This document shows, piece after piece, positions 25,814 to 32,111 of a DNA stretch of 32,111 nucleotides. The notes beneath the pieces were generated by a model. The model was not told the origin of the DNA and ran no database searches. It saw only the letters and a list, made by a program, of their open reading frames with translations. Numbering within the stretch: position 1 is the stretch's first letter; each line of letters opens with the position of its first letter. The translations under genes and the position numbers were made by a program. The DNA comes from an uncultured Eubacteriales bacterium (GTDB lineage Bacteria > Bacillota > Clostridia > Oscillospirales > Acutalibacteraceae), in contig CAKRRH010000021.1 of assembly GCA_934394855.1 (NCBI GenBank), positions 1 to 32,111 on the forward strand, in the 5' to 3' direction.

Positions 25814-26782
25814 TCACTCTATCTTCAAACGGCACCTCAAATATTTTACCATATAATCTGTAATCTGTCCATAGCCGTATTTGCTCGGATGTGTGCCGTC
25901 GCTGCTGATTTCAACATTCCACTTATCCGATTCGATAAGCTCACAATCATCAACTATTGAGCATATACGGTTATAAGCCGCCTCTATTGCTTCATTTCTG
26001 AACAAAGGGTCTGAAAATGCTTTCATTATGAAAATTTCAGTCGTCGGGTAATTCTCGTACAGCTTTTTTACAAATCGGCAGTATGCATCGGCGAAAATGT
26101 CTAAATTGCCGCTTTTTCTGTCATCTTCGGAATTCAAATAATCGTTTGTTCCCAAAAACACAATCAAAGCGTCCGGAATGCGGCAAAATTCAAACTTATA
26201 GTCGGTAAAATCATATGTTTCATTCGGCCATTCAAGTTTAAAATACTGCGACTCCATGCCGGGACGAACCTTCACATTTTCGGGTATTTCGTACCAGCCC
26301 CAACCGTCTTTCAGTGACATACCGCAGTAAGCCACAACCGAATAATCAACTCCCAGCGCCTCGGGAACCGATGATGAAAAACCCGGGCAACTGTGTGTTA
26401 TGGAATCGCCGATAAATTGGATGTATGTTTTATCGGGAGTGCGAAATAAATGTTGATTTACGGGCACTGCAATTGAACGAATATGAATCCTGCCTGTGCT
26501 TCGTATACATATCTTTAATATATGTTTGCCGTTATCGGACGTAAAATAATAATCATCGTCCTGTCCGGATTTTGGCACTGTTGCGTTATCATCAACAAAA
26601 AACAAAACCTCTCCCGAACAAACAGCGCATAGTTTCAGGCATTCACCGGTAAAACCGACTTCAAACCACGAAACCGTACCATATGATACTATTTCGTTTT
26701 TCTCGTTTTTTTGCCAGATTCCCGTAAATTTGCACACATTGTCGCTTTCTGTAATAAGCCGTTCCGAATAATCTGAATTCAT
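25814..26782 (-). CDS. SGNH/GDSL esterase, CE2-like two-domain form
   Basis: This 322-aa protein has an N-terminal beta-sandwich (~1-115) and an SGNH hydrolase domain (~118-322). The four blocks are visible: FIGDSIT with Ser127, CGMSL with Gly154, FLGTNDY with Asn213, and SSDGTHPS with Asp295 and His298. The jelly-roll plus SGNH order is that of carbohydrate esterase family 2 acetyl-xylan/glucomannan esterases, so sugar O-deacetylation is the best guess. No signal peptide is present, which suggests a cytoplasmic role on imported oligosaccharides. The ATG lies 18 bp after the beta-helix gene, with AAGGTCGGTG upstream, so they are co-transcribed. Confidence 0.88.
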   Translation of the reverse strand: MNSDYSERLITESDNVCKFTGIWQKNEKNEIVSYGTVSWFEVGFTGECLKLCAVCSGEVLFFVDDNATVPKSGQDDDYYFTSDNGKHILKICIRSTGRIHIRSIAVPVNQHLFRTPDKTYIQFIGDSITHSCPGFSSSVPEALGVDYSVVAYCGMSLKDGWGWYEIPENVKVRPGMESQYFKLEWPNETYDFTDYKFEFCRIPDALIVFLGTNDYLNSEDDRKSGNLDIFADAYCRFVKKLYENYPTTEIFIMKAFSDPLFRNEAIEAAYNRICSIVDDCELIESDKWNVEISSDGTHPSKYGYGQITDYMVKYLRCRLKIE

Positions 26783-26800
26783 TGCAAAAATACACCGACC

Positions 26801-28486
26801 TTATCTGTTTTTAACGCAAGTCAACGCTTGCAAGTTACACAATTTTTTTTCGGTATTGCCTATTATTCTGTTATTTTCAAGCTCAACATTTTCACAGTTT
26901 TTAATTATGATATAATTCGGCGCAGATTCACGATTTACGTTATAGCATTCGATAGGTTCGAAAATGACATTATTGTTAATTTTAAGATTATCAACCGACC
27001 ACGCACTAATCGCAGGGCTGTCCACATTGATAAACATATTATTTTCAATTGTGATGTTTCGATGCATTCCCGCAGGGCAGGGGTTTTCATCTTTTGAATA
27101 ATCATTGTGAGAATTGCCGATAATTATTCCGCCGCACACTGTTCGTGCAGCGTTTCCGCAACGTTCAAAAACGTTGTTGCGAATAACAAGATTCTCCATT
27201 GGACCCATTTCATTCCAAGTAAGCATATCGGGCGATACTATAATTGTGGAAATCGCCATTCCGATGAATCGACAATCCTCTACAGTAACATTATGAGTTT
27301 GCAGCAAAATCGCACGTGCACGGCTTTTTCTCATTGTGCAGCGGCGAATTTGAGTTTCGCAGAAGAAAGTTGAATTAGCCAGGAAATCGCCTTCTTCAAT
27401 TTCCAAATCGGGATCTTTATCTTTTATCTTAATGCGGTTTACTTCATAGCTTTCTACCGTTAAGCTGCCCTTAACATGAAAGGTTTTACTGTCATATACA
27501 AGTACCGTGTCGCCGCTGTCCGCCCATTTTTCCGACAGACGAGATCTTTCCTCGTGCGGCAAAGAGTTAAATCTGCGTGAATAACACGAAATAACTCCGT
27601 TTTCAACACCGCAGACAGTAGCGCCTTCATTGTGCACGTTGATCGCATCATCGCCGAGATTATCAAAAATGCAGTCCTCGACAATAAATTTGCCCTCAAG
27701 TCCCGTAACATGAATACCGTCGGCGTTTGAAGAATATACCCGCTTATCTCCGTGGGGCAGCCTGATGACAAAACGCTTGAAAGTAAAGTTTTTACATCTC
27801 GGATAAATACCGCAGGCAACTCCGGGAGAAGATTCTATGGTAATATCTTTTACAGTCATATCGCTGCATTCCCAAAACCGAACAGGAATTGCGGGATAAA
27901 GCGAGTGTTTCATGCACACCAGTTCGCCGATATTAAGAGTTTCAATCTGATCTTTCAGCGAAATGTGCGCAAATAACCGAATTGTATTTCTCGATATTTT
28001 TGTATAATTGTATGGCGGAGTATTTGCAAAAAATATATGTCTGTTTGGAACAAAATCTTCGTCGCAGCTGTCAAAACAATAGATCTTTTCTTTGCCGGTA
28101 AGCGTATGTTCCGGCACAACCCGTATATCCACGGTAAGTCTGTCCAAATCGACTGCGACTACTCTGCCGAGCGAATTAGGTCTTCCGTCAATAGTTACCG
28201 TCATTCCGGAAATCTCACAGTTTTCGCAGTCATGAATTTGAAATGCACCCGCAAAATTTTGAGGCGCGCACGGATTGTAACGAGCGATTATTTTGACTCC
28301 GTAGCCCAGAATCTTAACATTTTTATGATTTTTGATCTGCACGGCTTTTTCAAGATAATATTCACCCGAAGAAATAACCGCCGTTGTACCATCCGGAATA
28401 CTGTCAAAAAACGATTGCAAATCAGCCGAACAGTCTTTTGCGGCTGAAGGTTTAATAAATTTTTGCTCTGTTGTAATACAATTCAT
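26801..28486 (-). CDS. Right-handed beta-helix protein, GH110-like
   Basis: This 561-aa protein has a ~60-residue N-terminal segment of the pectate-lyase-superfamily form (DCSADLQSFFDSIPDGTTAVI) and then many parallel beta-helix coils. The segment NADGIHVTGLEG (253-264) and DNLGDDAINVHNEG (275-288) resembles the active site of GH110 alpha-1,3-galactosidases. Asp256 and the Asp279-Asp280 pair have the same 23-residue spacing I recall for the GH110 acid and base aspartates. A role in removing terminal alpha-galactose is therefore plausible but unproven. There is no signal peptide. AAGGAG precedes the ATG. It leads an operon with the SGNH esterase and a membrane protein; a palindrome lies 50-100 bp upstream. 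Confidence 0.85.
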   Translation of the reverse strand: MNCITTEQKFIKPSAAKDCSADLQSFFDSIPDGTTAVISSGEYYLEKAVQIKNHKNVKILGYGVKIIARYNPCAPQNFAGAFQIHDCENCEISGMTVTIDGRPNSLGRVVAVDLDRLTVDIRVVPEHTLTGKEKIYCFDSCDEDFVPNRHIFFANTPPYNYTKISRNTIRLFAHISLKDQIETLNIGELVCMKHSLYPAIPVRFWECSDMTVKDITIESSPGVACGIYPRCKNFTFKRFVIRLPHGDKRVYSSNADGIHVTGLEGKFIVEDCIFDNLGDDAINVHNEGATVCGVENGVISCYSRRFNSLPHEERSRLSEKWADSGDTVLVYDSKTFHVKGSLTVESYEVNRIKIKDKDPDLEIEEGDFLANSTFFCETQIRRCTMRKSRARAILLQTHNVTVEDCRFIGMAISTIIVSPDMLTWNEMGPMENLVIRNNVFERCGNAARTVCGGIIIGNSHNDYSKDENPCPAGMHRNITIENNMFINVDSPAISAWSVDNLKINNNVIFEPIECYNVNRESAPNYIIIKNCENVELENNRIIGNTEKKLCNLQALTCVKNR

Positions 28487-28535
28487 ATTTGCACACTCCT
28501 TGCAGATTACTGCATATCATAATAGACTCATAATA

Positions 28536-28584
28536 CGCAATTTATATATACATATAAAAATCTGTTATGTACATATAAATTGCG
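28536..28584. promoter_or_regulatory. Operator-like 18-bp inverted repeat upstream of the beta-helix operon
   Basis: Arms at 28536-28553 (CGCAATTTATATATACAT) and 28567-28584 are inverted copies with one mismatch, separated by 13 bp. The element is AT-rich in the middle with GC ends and lies 50-98 bp upstream of the beta-helix start, in the promoter zone. Minus-strand TATTAT boxes at 28519-28524 and 28530-28535 could be -10 elements. It may bind a dimeric regulator; the binder is unknown. Confidence 0.55.
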
Positions 28585-28688
28585 GCACAGCAAATCTTTC
28601 ATTTTTTAAAATTTGCTGTGCCCTGAGGAAGAAATAAATGAAACGCTCAAACGCCGCCCTATCGGAGCGAAAACGATCTGCTCCGATA
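28584..28688 (-). terminator. Two tandem hairpins after the surface-protein operon
   Basis: A 9-bp stem (28660-28668 with 28680-28688) and a perfect 12-bp stem GGCACAGCAAAT/ATTTGCTGTGCC (28584-28595 with 28611-28622) lie after the stop at 28723 on the minus strand. Neither has a proper T-run, so termination is likely but not certain. Nothing else was found in 28487-28722 apart from the palindrome. Confidence 0.45.
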
Positions 28689-28722
28689 TTGCAACATTTT
28701 GTTGTAGGATGTTAGCTGAAAA

Positions 28723-30528
28723 TTATTTCTTGCGAGCTTTGAACGCTACAAATACTGCGCTTGCAGCAAGTACCATTGCCGCAATAGGTGCGGCAGCTGC
28801 ACCGGTATTTGGGCCACCGCCCAAACCTTTCATGTTTGAAGGGGTTTCAACCGCTGATGCGGTGGGTTCGTCGTCGACCGGATCTTCCGACGTCGGTTCA
28901 TCTACATCGTGCTGAGCTGTCGTAGTATCGTCCATAACCGGCCCGGCTGTAGTAGGTTCGGCAGTTGTCGGCTCGGCGGTGGTAGGCTCTGCTGTAGTAG
29001 GTTCAGCAGTAGTAGGTTCAGCGGTTGTCGGCTCGGCAGTTGTCGGCTCAGCAGTTGTCGGCTCAGCAGTTGTCGGCTCAGCGGTTGTCGGCTCAGCGGT
29101 TGTCGGCTGCTCCGAGTTTAACAATTTTGCTCCGCCTACCTGATATGTTCCGGCAGCCTGATATGCACCGTCAAACCAAAGGGTAATGTATCCGCCGGCG
29201 GCATAATCCTTTGCTGCGGTGAAATCAATATCAATTGTTCCGCTTGAAGGAAGCTTTTTAATTGTTTTTGAAATATCATATGAGGCAAGAAGCTCTTCAT
29301 CGAAATTGTCAAGATTAACGTCATCGACATCATTGCTCTCAATTACAAGCGGCTTATCACAATAATACAAGTTAATGCGCGAGTAGTCGAGCCAGCCGAA
29401 GTCCGAGATAGCCTCAACGGTAAATCTATAAGTCTTTCCTGCTTTCAAATCGTTTGCAAGCTTATAATTTACTCGCATTTTAGCTTTACTGTCTCCGCCG
29501 TATACCGTAATTGTAAGCATACCGTCCTGTAAACGATGCCAGCCGTTTTTATATGAGCCGGAAAATACAACTGTACCGTTATCGTTTTCGACTACATTAT
29601 TTGGGTCGATGATATTAGATTCAGGCGATTTTCCTGTTCCTTCGTACGCCTTGTTAAATGAACCGATTCTCCAAGTTTGCAATGCGTTCGGGTCTGTCGG
29701 CTCAGCGGTGGTAGGTTCGGCGGTTGTCGGCTCAGCAGTCGTAGGTTCGGCAGTTGTCGGCTCTACGGTCGTAGGCTCGGCGGTTGTCGGCTCAGCAGTT
29801 GTGGGTTCGGCAGTTGTCGGCTCTACAGTCGTAGGCTCGGTGGTTGTCGGCTCGACAACGGTTTCATAAAGATCGGCGCTGTTAAAAGCAAAGCGATGAT
29901 ATTTGCCGTGTTCACCGTTGAACCAAACAACAAGATATCCATCGGAATAATCTTTTTCTGCAGTAAAGCTCATTTCGATTACGTTGTCAGTCTCGGTCGG
30001 AATGTTTTTGGCATAGCTCAGCTTGCAAAGCAATTCGGCACTGTCGGGAATTTTATCGGTCCAGTCTGTGTTGAACTGGCAAGCCTCGGGATAAGTCAGC
30101 GCGGACGGAGCATAAAACAGTCTTATCTGGCTGGCATCGGGCCAACCTGAGCCGAATGCCGTATAGACGCCGAGGTTGAATTTGTATTTCCTGCCTTTTA
30201 CAAGGTTGTCTGAAAGCTTGAGATTCAGTCTTACAAGCGCTTTCGGATCTTGTCCGCTTGCAATTATCGCGTTGTTGTCGATCCAGAAACCACCGATAGT
30301 ACCGCTGTTCGGATTTTTGGAAAGAATCGTTCCGTCGGCATTGGTGATGGTTTTAATGTTCTCTCCCGTTTCACTGGAATCGGATGACTTCAGCGTGCTG
30401 AAATCCCAAGACTGTTTAATTTTTTGTTCGGCAGCCGCTGAAAATGTCATCGGCACGGCAATTGCAGTTATAACAAATGCTATTGCCACTACCAATGCAA
30501 CAATTTTTGAAAAATTGTTTTTCTTCAT
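28723..30528 (-). CDS. Secreted two-domain surface protein with TTAEP linkers and LPXTG-like tail
   Basis: This 601-aa protein has a signal peptide (1-33, likely cut at SAAA/EQK). A first beta-rich domain (~36-224) follows, then a TTxEP repeat linker (~226-278), a second, diverged copy of the domain (~284-474), a second TTAEP linker (~475-529) and an acidic stretch. The C-terminus has GPNTG (572-576), a hydrophobic segment and KARKK, the form of a sortase-anchored tail with a non-standard first residue. The two domains share KAGKTYRF-, R(I)xLYY- and FTAxKDYxxGY-type strands and could be carbohydrate-binding-like sandwiches. It follows a 49-aa ORF by 45 bp. Its first domain is nearly identical at DNA level to the next protein's. 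Confidence 0.88.
   Translation of the reverse strand: MKKNNFSKIVALVVAIAFVITAIAVPMTFSAAAEQKIKQSWDFSTLKSSDSSETGENIKTITNADGTILSKNPNSGTIGGFWIDNNAIIASGQDPKALVRLNLKLSDNLVKGRKYKFNLGVYTAFGSGWPDASQIRLFYAPSALTYPEACQFNTDWTDKIPDSAELLCKLSYAKNIPTETDNVIEMSFTAEKDYSDGYLVVWFNGEHGKYHRFAFNSADLYETVVEPTTTEPTTVEPTTAEPTTAEPTTAEPTTVEPTTAEPTTAEPTTAEPTTAEPTDPNALQTWRIGSFNKAYEGTGKSPESNIIDPNNVVENDNGTVVFSGSYKNGWHRLQDGMLTITVYGGDSKAKMRVNYKLANDLKAGKTYRFTVEAISDFGWLDYSRINLYYCDKPLVIESNDVDDVNLDNFDEELLASYDISKTIKKLPSSGTIDIDFTAAKDYAAGGYITLWFDGAYQAAGTYQVGGAKLLNSEQPTTAEPTTAEPTTAEPTTAEPTTAEPTTAEPTTAEPTTAEPTTAEPTTAEPTTAGPVMDDTTTAQHDVDEPTSEDPVDDEPTASAVETPSNMKGLGGGPNTGAAAAPIAAMVLAASAVFVAFKARKK
28949..29109. repeat. 15-bp tandem repeats encoding TTAEP (linker 2)
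   Basis: About eleven tandem 15-bp units of the type GTTGTCGGCTCAGCA (plus strand) encode the second TTAEP linker. Units differ mainly at third codon positions. Such an array is prone to length change by slippage or recombination, and read-length errors could also change the copy number. Confidence 0.85.
29694..29853. repeat. 15-bp tandem repeats encoding TTAEP/TTVEP (linker 1)
   Basis: About ten 15-bp units similar to those at 28949-29109 encode the first linker, with occasional TTVEP and TTTEP variants. The unbroken reading frame on the other strand (VVGSA repeats) is a by-product of the period being a multiple of three. Confidence 0.85.
29876..30410. repeat. Long direct repeat, copy 1 (inside the 28723 gene)
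   Basis: About 535 bp encoding the first domain of this surface protein are nearly identical to 31453-31990 in the neighbouring gene, with one 3-bp insertion and few substitutions by eye. This points to recent duplication or gene conversion between the two genes. Confidence 0.9.
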
Positions 30529-30573
30529 ATCAAGAATCCTTTCTGTAAATTATTATTAAAACATATTTTAACT

Positions 30574-30723
30574 TTACTTAAAAACATCTACCGAATGATA
30601 TGCGCTGCCCATATCAACATCCGGCGCAAAATCAGGATCTGCAATTTCAGCGCTTGTGCAAATGATATCTACGGATTCAAACACTGTAATTTCAATGCTC
30701 GGTTTCATGTATTTTTCCTTCAT
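30574..30723 (-). CDS. 49-aa small protein between surface-protein genes
   Basis: On the minus strand ATG 30723 opens a 49-codon frame ending at TAA 30574-30576, beginning MKEKYMKPSIEITVFES. It has a strong ribosome site (AGAAAGGAGAT just upstream) and sits in the 236-bp gap between the two surface-protein genes, 41 bp after one and 45 bp before the other, as an operon member would. The basic start, then IEITVFESVDIICTS, then an acidic, Pro/Gly-containing tail, is similar in style to short K-P-x-hydrophobic peptides seen beside surface genes in Ruminococcaceae. That likeness is from memory. No membrane segment or known domain; function unknown. Met6 is a possible alternative start. Confidence 0.7.
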   Translation of the reverse strand: MKEKYMKPSIEITVFESVDIICTSAEIADPDFAPDVDMGSAYHSVDVFK

Positions 30724-30764
30724 TGAAAAGATCTCCTTTCTGAAATAAATCAAACTGCAAATTT

Positions 30765-32111
30765 CTATTTGATAACAGCACCGTAAAGCTCGGTGAGAAG
30801 CATAATCTGCTGTTTTGTGAGATCTGCGCTATTATTTAACACCTGCTGAGCTACAGCTGTCATGGCTCGCCCTTCATTGTATCCGGCTTCAACCGTCTTT
30901 TCGTTGCCGTCTGCATATATAACAGTTGCATAGCCGTTAGCCTGAAATACCGTATTCAGCTGTTCCTGACCGAATTCTGTTGCGAACTCTGTCAGCGATG
31001 AATAAAACCAGTATTTCCCGTTGCCGTCGCTGCCGTTCCATTGATTGTTGCCTCCATCAAGGCTGTTAGCAACATCTGTAACTTTAGCGCCGTCTTTCAT
31101 TTTTATTTTAGCGCCCACTTTAGCCGGTGAAACACATCCGTGATAAGCGTCATCGTTAAAAATGACCTCAGTATAGAATCTCAAGCCTCGTTTTGCATCG
31201 GTGCCCGACCAGCGAATTGACGCCTCATCAAGAGTGTTCATCTTTATGCCTACCGCGTGAAATACGGTATCGTTTTCAATTTCAATTACGTCGGCGGCAT
31301 CATAAACCTTATTATTATCGGCAGTCCAACCGATAAAGGCAAAGTCGCCCATATCAGGCGCTGTCGGCGCAGCGATTTTTGCATATGCAAGTGTATCAAC
31401 AACCGTATCTCCGTTCATAAATACAGCTGTCGGAGTTACGTCATTAAGCGATGCGCTGTAAAAAGCGAAGCGATGATATTTGCCGTATGAACCGTTGAAC
31501 CAAACAATAAGATATCCGTCGGAATAATCTTTTTCTGCAGTAAAGCTCATTTCGATTACGTTGTCAGTCTCGGTCGGAATGTTTTTGACATAGCTCAGCT
31601 TGCAAAGCAATTCGGCACTGTCGGGAATTTTATCGGTCCAGTCAGTTGTGTTGAACTGGCAAGCCTCGGGATAAGTCAGCGCGGACGGAGCATAGAACAG
31701 TCTTATCTGATTGCGATCCAGCCAGCCTGTACCGGTTGCCGTATAGACGCCGAGGTTGAATTTGTATTTCTTGCCTTTTACAAGGTTGTCGGAAAGCTTG
31801 AGATTCAGTCTTACAAGCGCTTTCGGATCTTGTCCGCTTGCAATTATCGCGTTGTTGTCGATCCAGAAACCACCGATAGTACCGCTGTTCGGATTTTTGG
31901 AAAGAATCGTTCCGTCGGCATTGGTGATGGTTTTAATGTTCTCTCCCGTTTCACTGGAATCGGATGACTTCAGCGTGCTGAAATCCCAAGTCTTAATGGG
32001 AATTTCATCGAGCGATGCGCTGTAAAAAGCAAGACGATGATATTTGCCGTGTTCACCGTTGAACCAAACAACAAGATATCCATCGGAATAATCTTTTTCT
32101 GCAGTAAAGCT
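30765..32111 (-). CDS. Secreted surface protein with tandem domains, partial (N-terminus beyond right edge)
   Basis: The frame is open from the window edge (Ser codon at 32109-32111) to the stop at 30765, giving 448 residues without an N-terminus. It has the end of one domain copy (1-~31) and a full copy (~36-~222) that is nearly identical to the first domain of the 28723 protein. A GWTADNNKVYDAADV segment like InlB-type/Listeria-Bacteroides repeats follows, and then a C-terminal domain starting ASIRWSGTDAKRGLRFYTEV. Unlike its neighbour it has no TTAEP linker and no anchor tail here. A TTG inside the frame at 31610 is not the start. It probably begins the operon with the 49-aa ORF. Confidence 0.85.
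   Translation of the reverse strand, partial: SFTAEKDYSDGYLVVWFNGEHGKYHRLAFYSASLDEIPIKTWDFSTLKSSDSSETGENIKTITNADGTILSKNPNSGTIGGFWIDNNAIIASGQDPKALVRLNLKLSDNLVKGKKYKFNLGVYTATGTGWLDRNQIRLFYAPSALTYPEACQFNTTDWTDKIPDSAELLCKLSYVKNIPTETDNVIEMSFTAEKDYSDGYLIVWFNGSYGKYHRFAFYSASLNDVTPTAVFMNGDTVVDTLAYAKIAAPTAPDMGDFAFIGWTADNNKVYDAADVIEIENDTVFHAVGIKMNTLDEASIRWSGTDAKRGLRFYTEVIFNDDAYHGCVSPAKVGAKIKMKDGAKVTDVANSLDGGNNQWNGSDGNGKYWFYSSLTEFATEFGQEQLNTVFQANGYATVIYADGNEKTVEAGYNEGRAMTAVAQQVLNNSADLTKQQIMLLTELYGAVIK
31453..31990. repeat. Long direct repeat, copy 2
   Basis: About 538 bp matching 29876-30410 almost throughout, with one extra in-frame codon (Thr-Thr instead of Thr in the FNT segment). Some sites differ near the start, such as the GSYGKYHRFAFYSAS stretch. 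Confidence 0.9.
32017..32111. repeat. Long direct repeat, copy 3 (truncated by the window edge)
   Basis: The last 95 bp match the start of copies 1 and 2 closely, here with GEHGKYHRLAFYSAS. It shows the partial protein carries at least two tandem copies of the domain. Confidence 0.85.

Noticed and set aside
28909..29121. Plus-strand frame rich in Ser/Cys/Arg/Leu repeats
   Set aside because: Also a shadow of the second TTAEP array, with no ribosome site or plausible protein character.
28949..29853. Possible CRISPR array from the regular 15-bp repeats
   Set aside because: The units are contiguous without spacers and translate as in-frame linker repeats.
29609..29869. Plus-strand frame rich in VVGSA repeats
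   Set aside because: It is the antisense shadow of the TTAEP linker; the 15-bp period keeps every frame open. The minus-strand gene has a signal peptide, domains and a ribosome site.
31608..31610. TTG as the start of the right-edge gene
   Set aside because: The same frame stays open upstream to 32111 and encodes a full copy of the shared domain, so this TTG is an internal leucine codon.

Overview
This window looks like chromosome from an anaerobic, endospore-forming, fibre-degrading Clostridia bacterium, most like the Ruminococcus/Oscillospiraceae group. Four things support this. There is a germination protease gene (gpr) divergent from rpsT. There is a GH5 cellulase with a Thr/Pro linker and a C-terminal dockerin. 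Many further carbohydrate-active enzymes are present. Base composition is moderately AT-rich, with strong AAGGA-type ribosome sites, TTG/GTG starts and 17-bp-spaced promoters of the vegetative type. The species cannot be named from the sequence alone.

Layout. 1-325: no gene, but a strong 15-bp inverted repeat and the rnhA terminator. 326-1634 (-): ogg-rnhA (DNA repair, RNase HI), divergent from a twin-zinc-cluster protein (DUF6062-like). 2560-5479 (+): a signal-less GH9 hydrolase and a PLP aminotransferase. 5541-7119 (-): galU and a NodB-type deacetylase. 7214-9887 (-): a Nudix hydrolase, then two paralogous membrane proteins with N-terminal RING or zinc-ribbon heads. 10013-10648 (-): queH, divergent from 10804-15279 (+), a giant alpha-2-macroglobulin-like lipoprotein plus a small unknown gene. 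15415-17244 (+): asnB, convergent with rpsT (17331-17588, -). 17833-18681 (+): gpr. 18757-22656 (+): a cytoplasmic GH2 enzyme, then the secreted dockerin-bearing GH5 cellulase. 22791-23876 (+): an Mbeg1-like alpha/beta hydrolase. 23924-25142: a decayed segment with a GC-rich structured element, a short coding remnant and a glycosyltransferase-2 pseudogene. 25259-28486 (-): a three-gene operon of a GH110-like beta-helix protein, an SGNH esterase and a membrane protein, headed by a long operator-like palindrome. 28723-32111 (-): two paralogous secreted proteins sharing near-identical domains, with a 49-aa ORF between them; the second runs off the right edge.

How it fits together. Extracellular cellulose attack (GH5-dockerin, presumably on a cellulosome whose scaffoldin is not here) would feed soluble oligosaccharides to enzymes with no export signal: GH9, GH2, the GH110-like protein and the SGNH esterase. 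The right end encodes surface proteins with beta-sandwich-like repeats, Thr/Ala/Glu/Pro linkers and an LPXTG-like tail. The least explained parts are the small ORF between the surface paralogues, the thioester-less macroglobulin, the RING/zinc-ribbon membrane pair and the beta-helix/SGNH operon with its palindrome.
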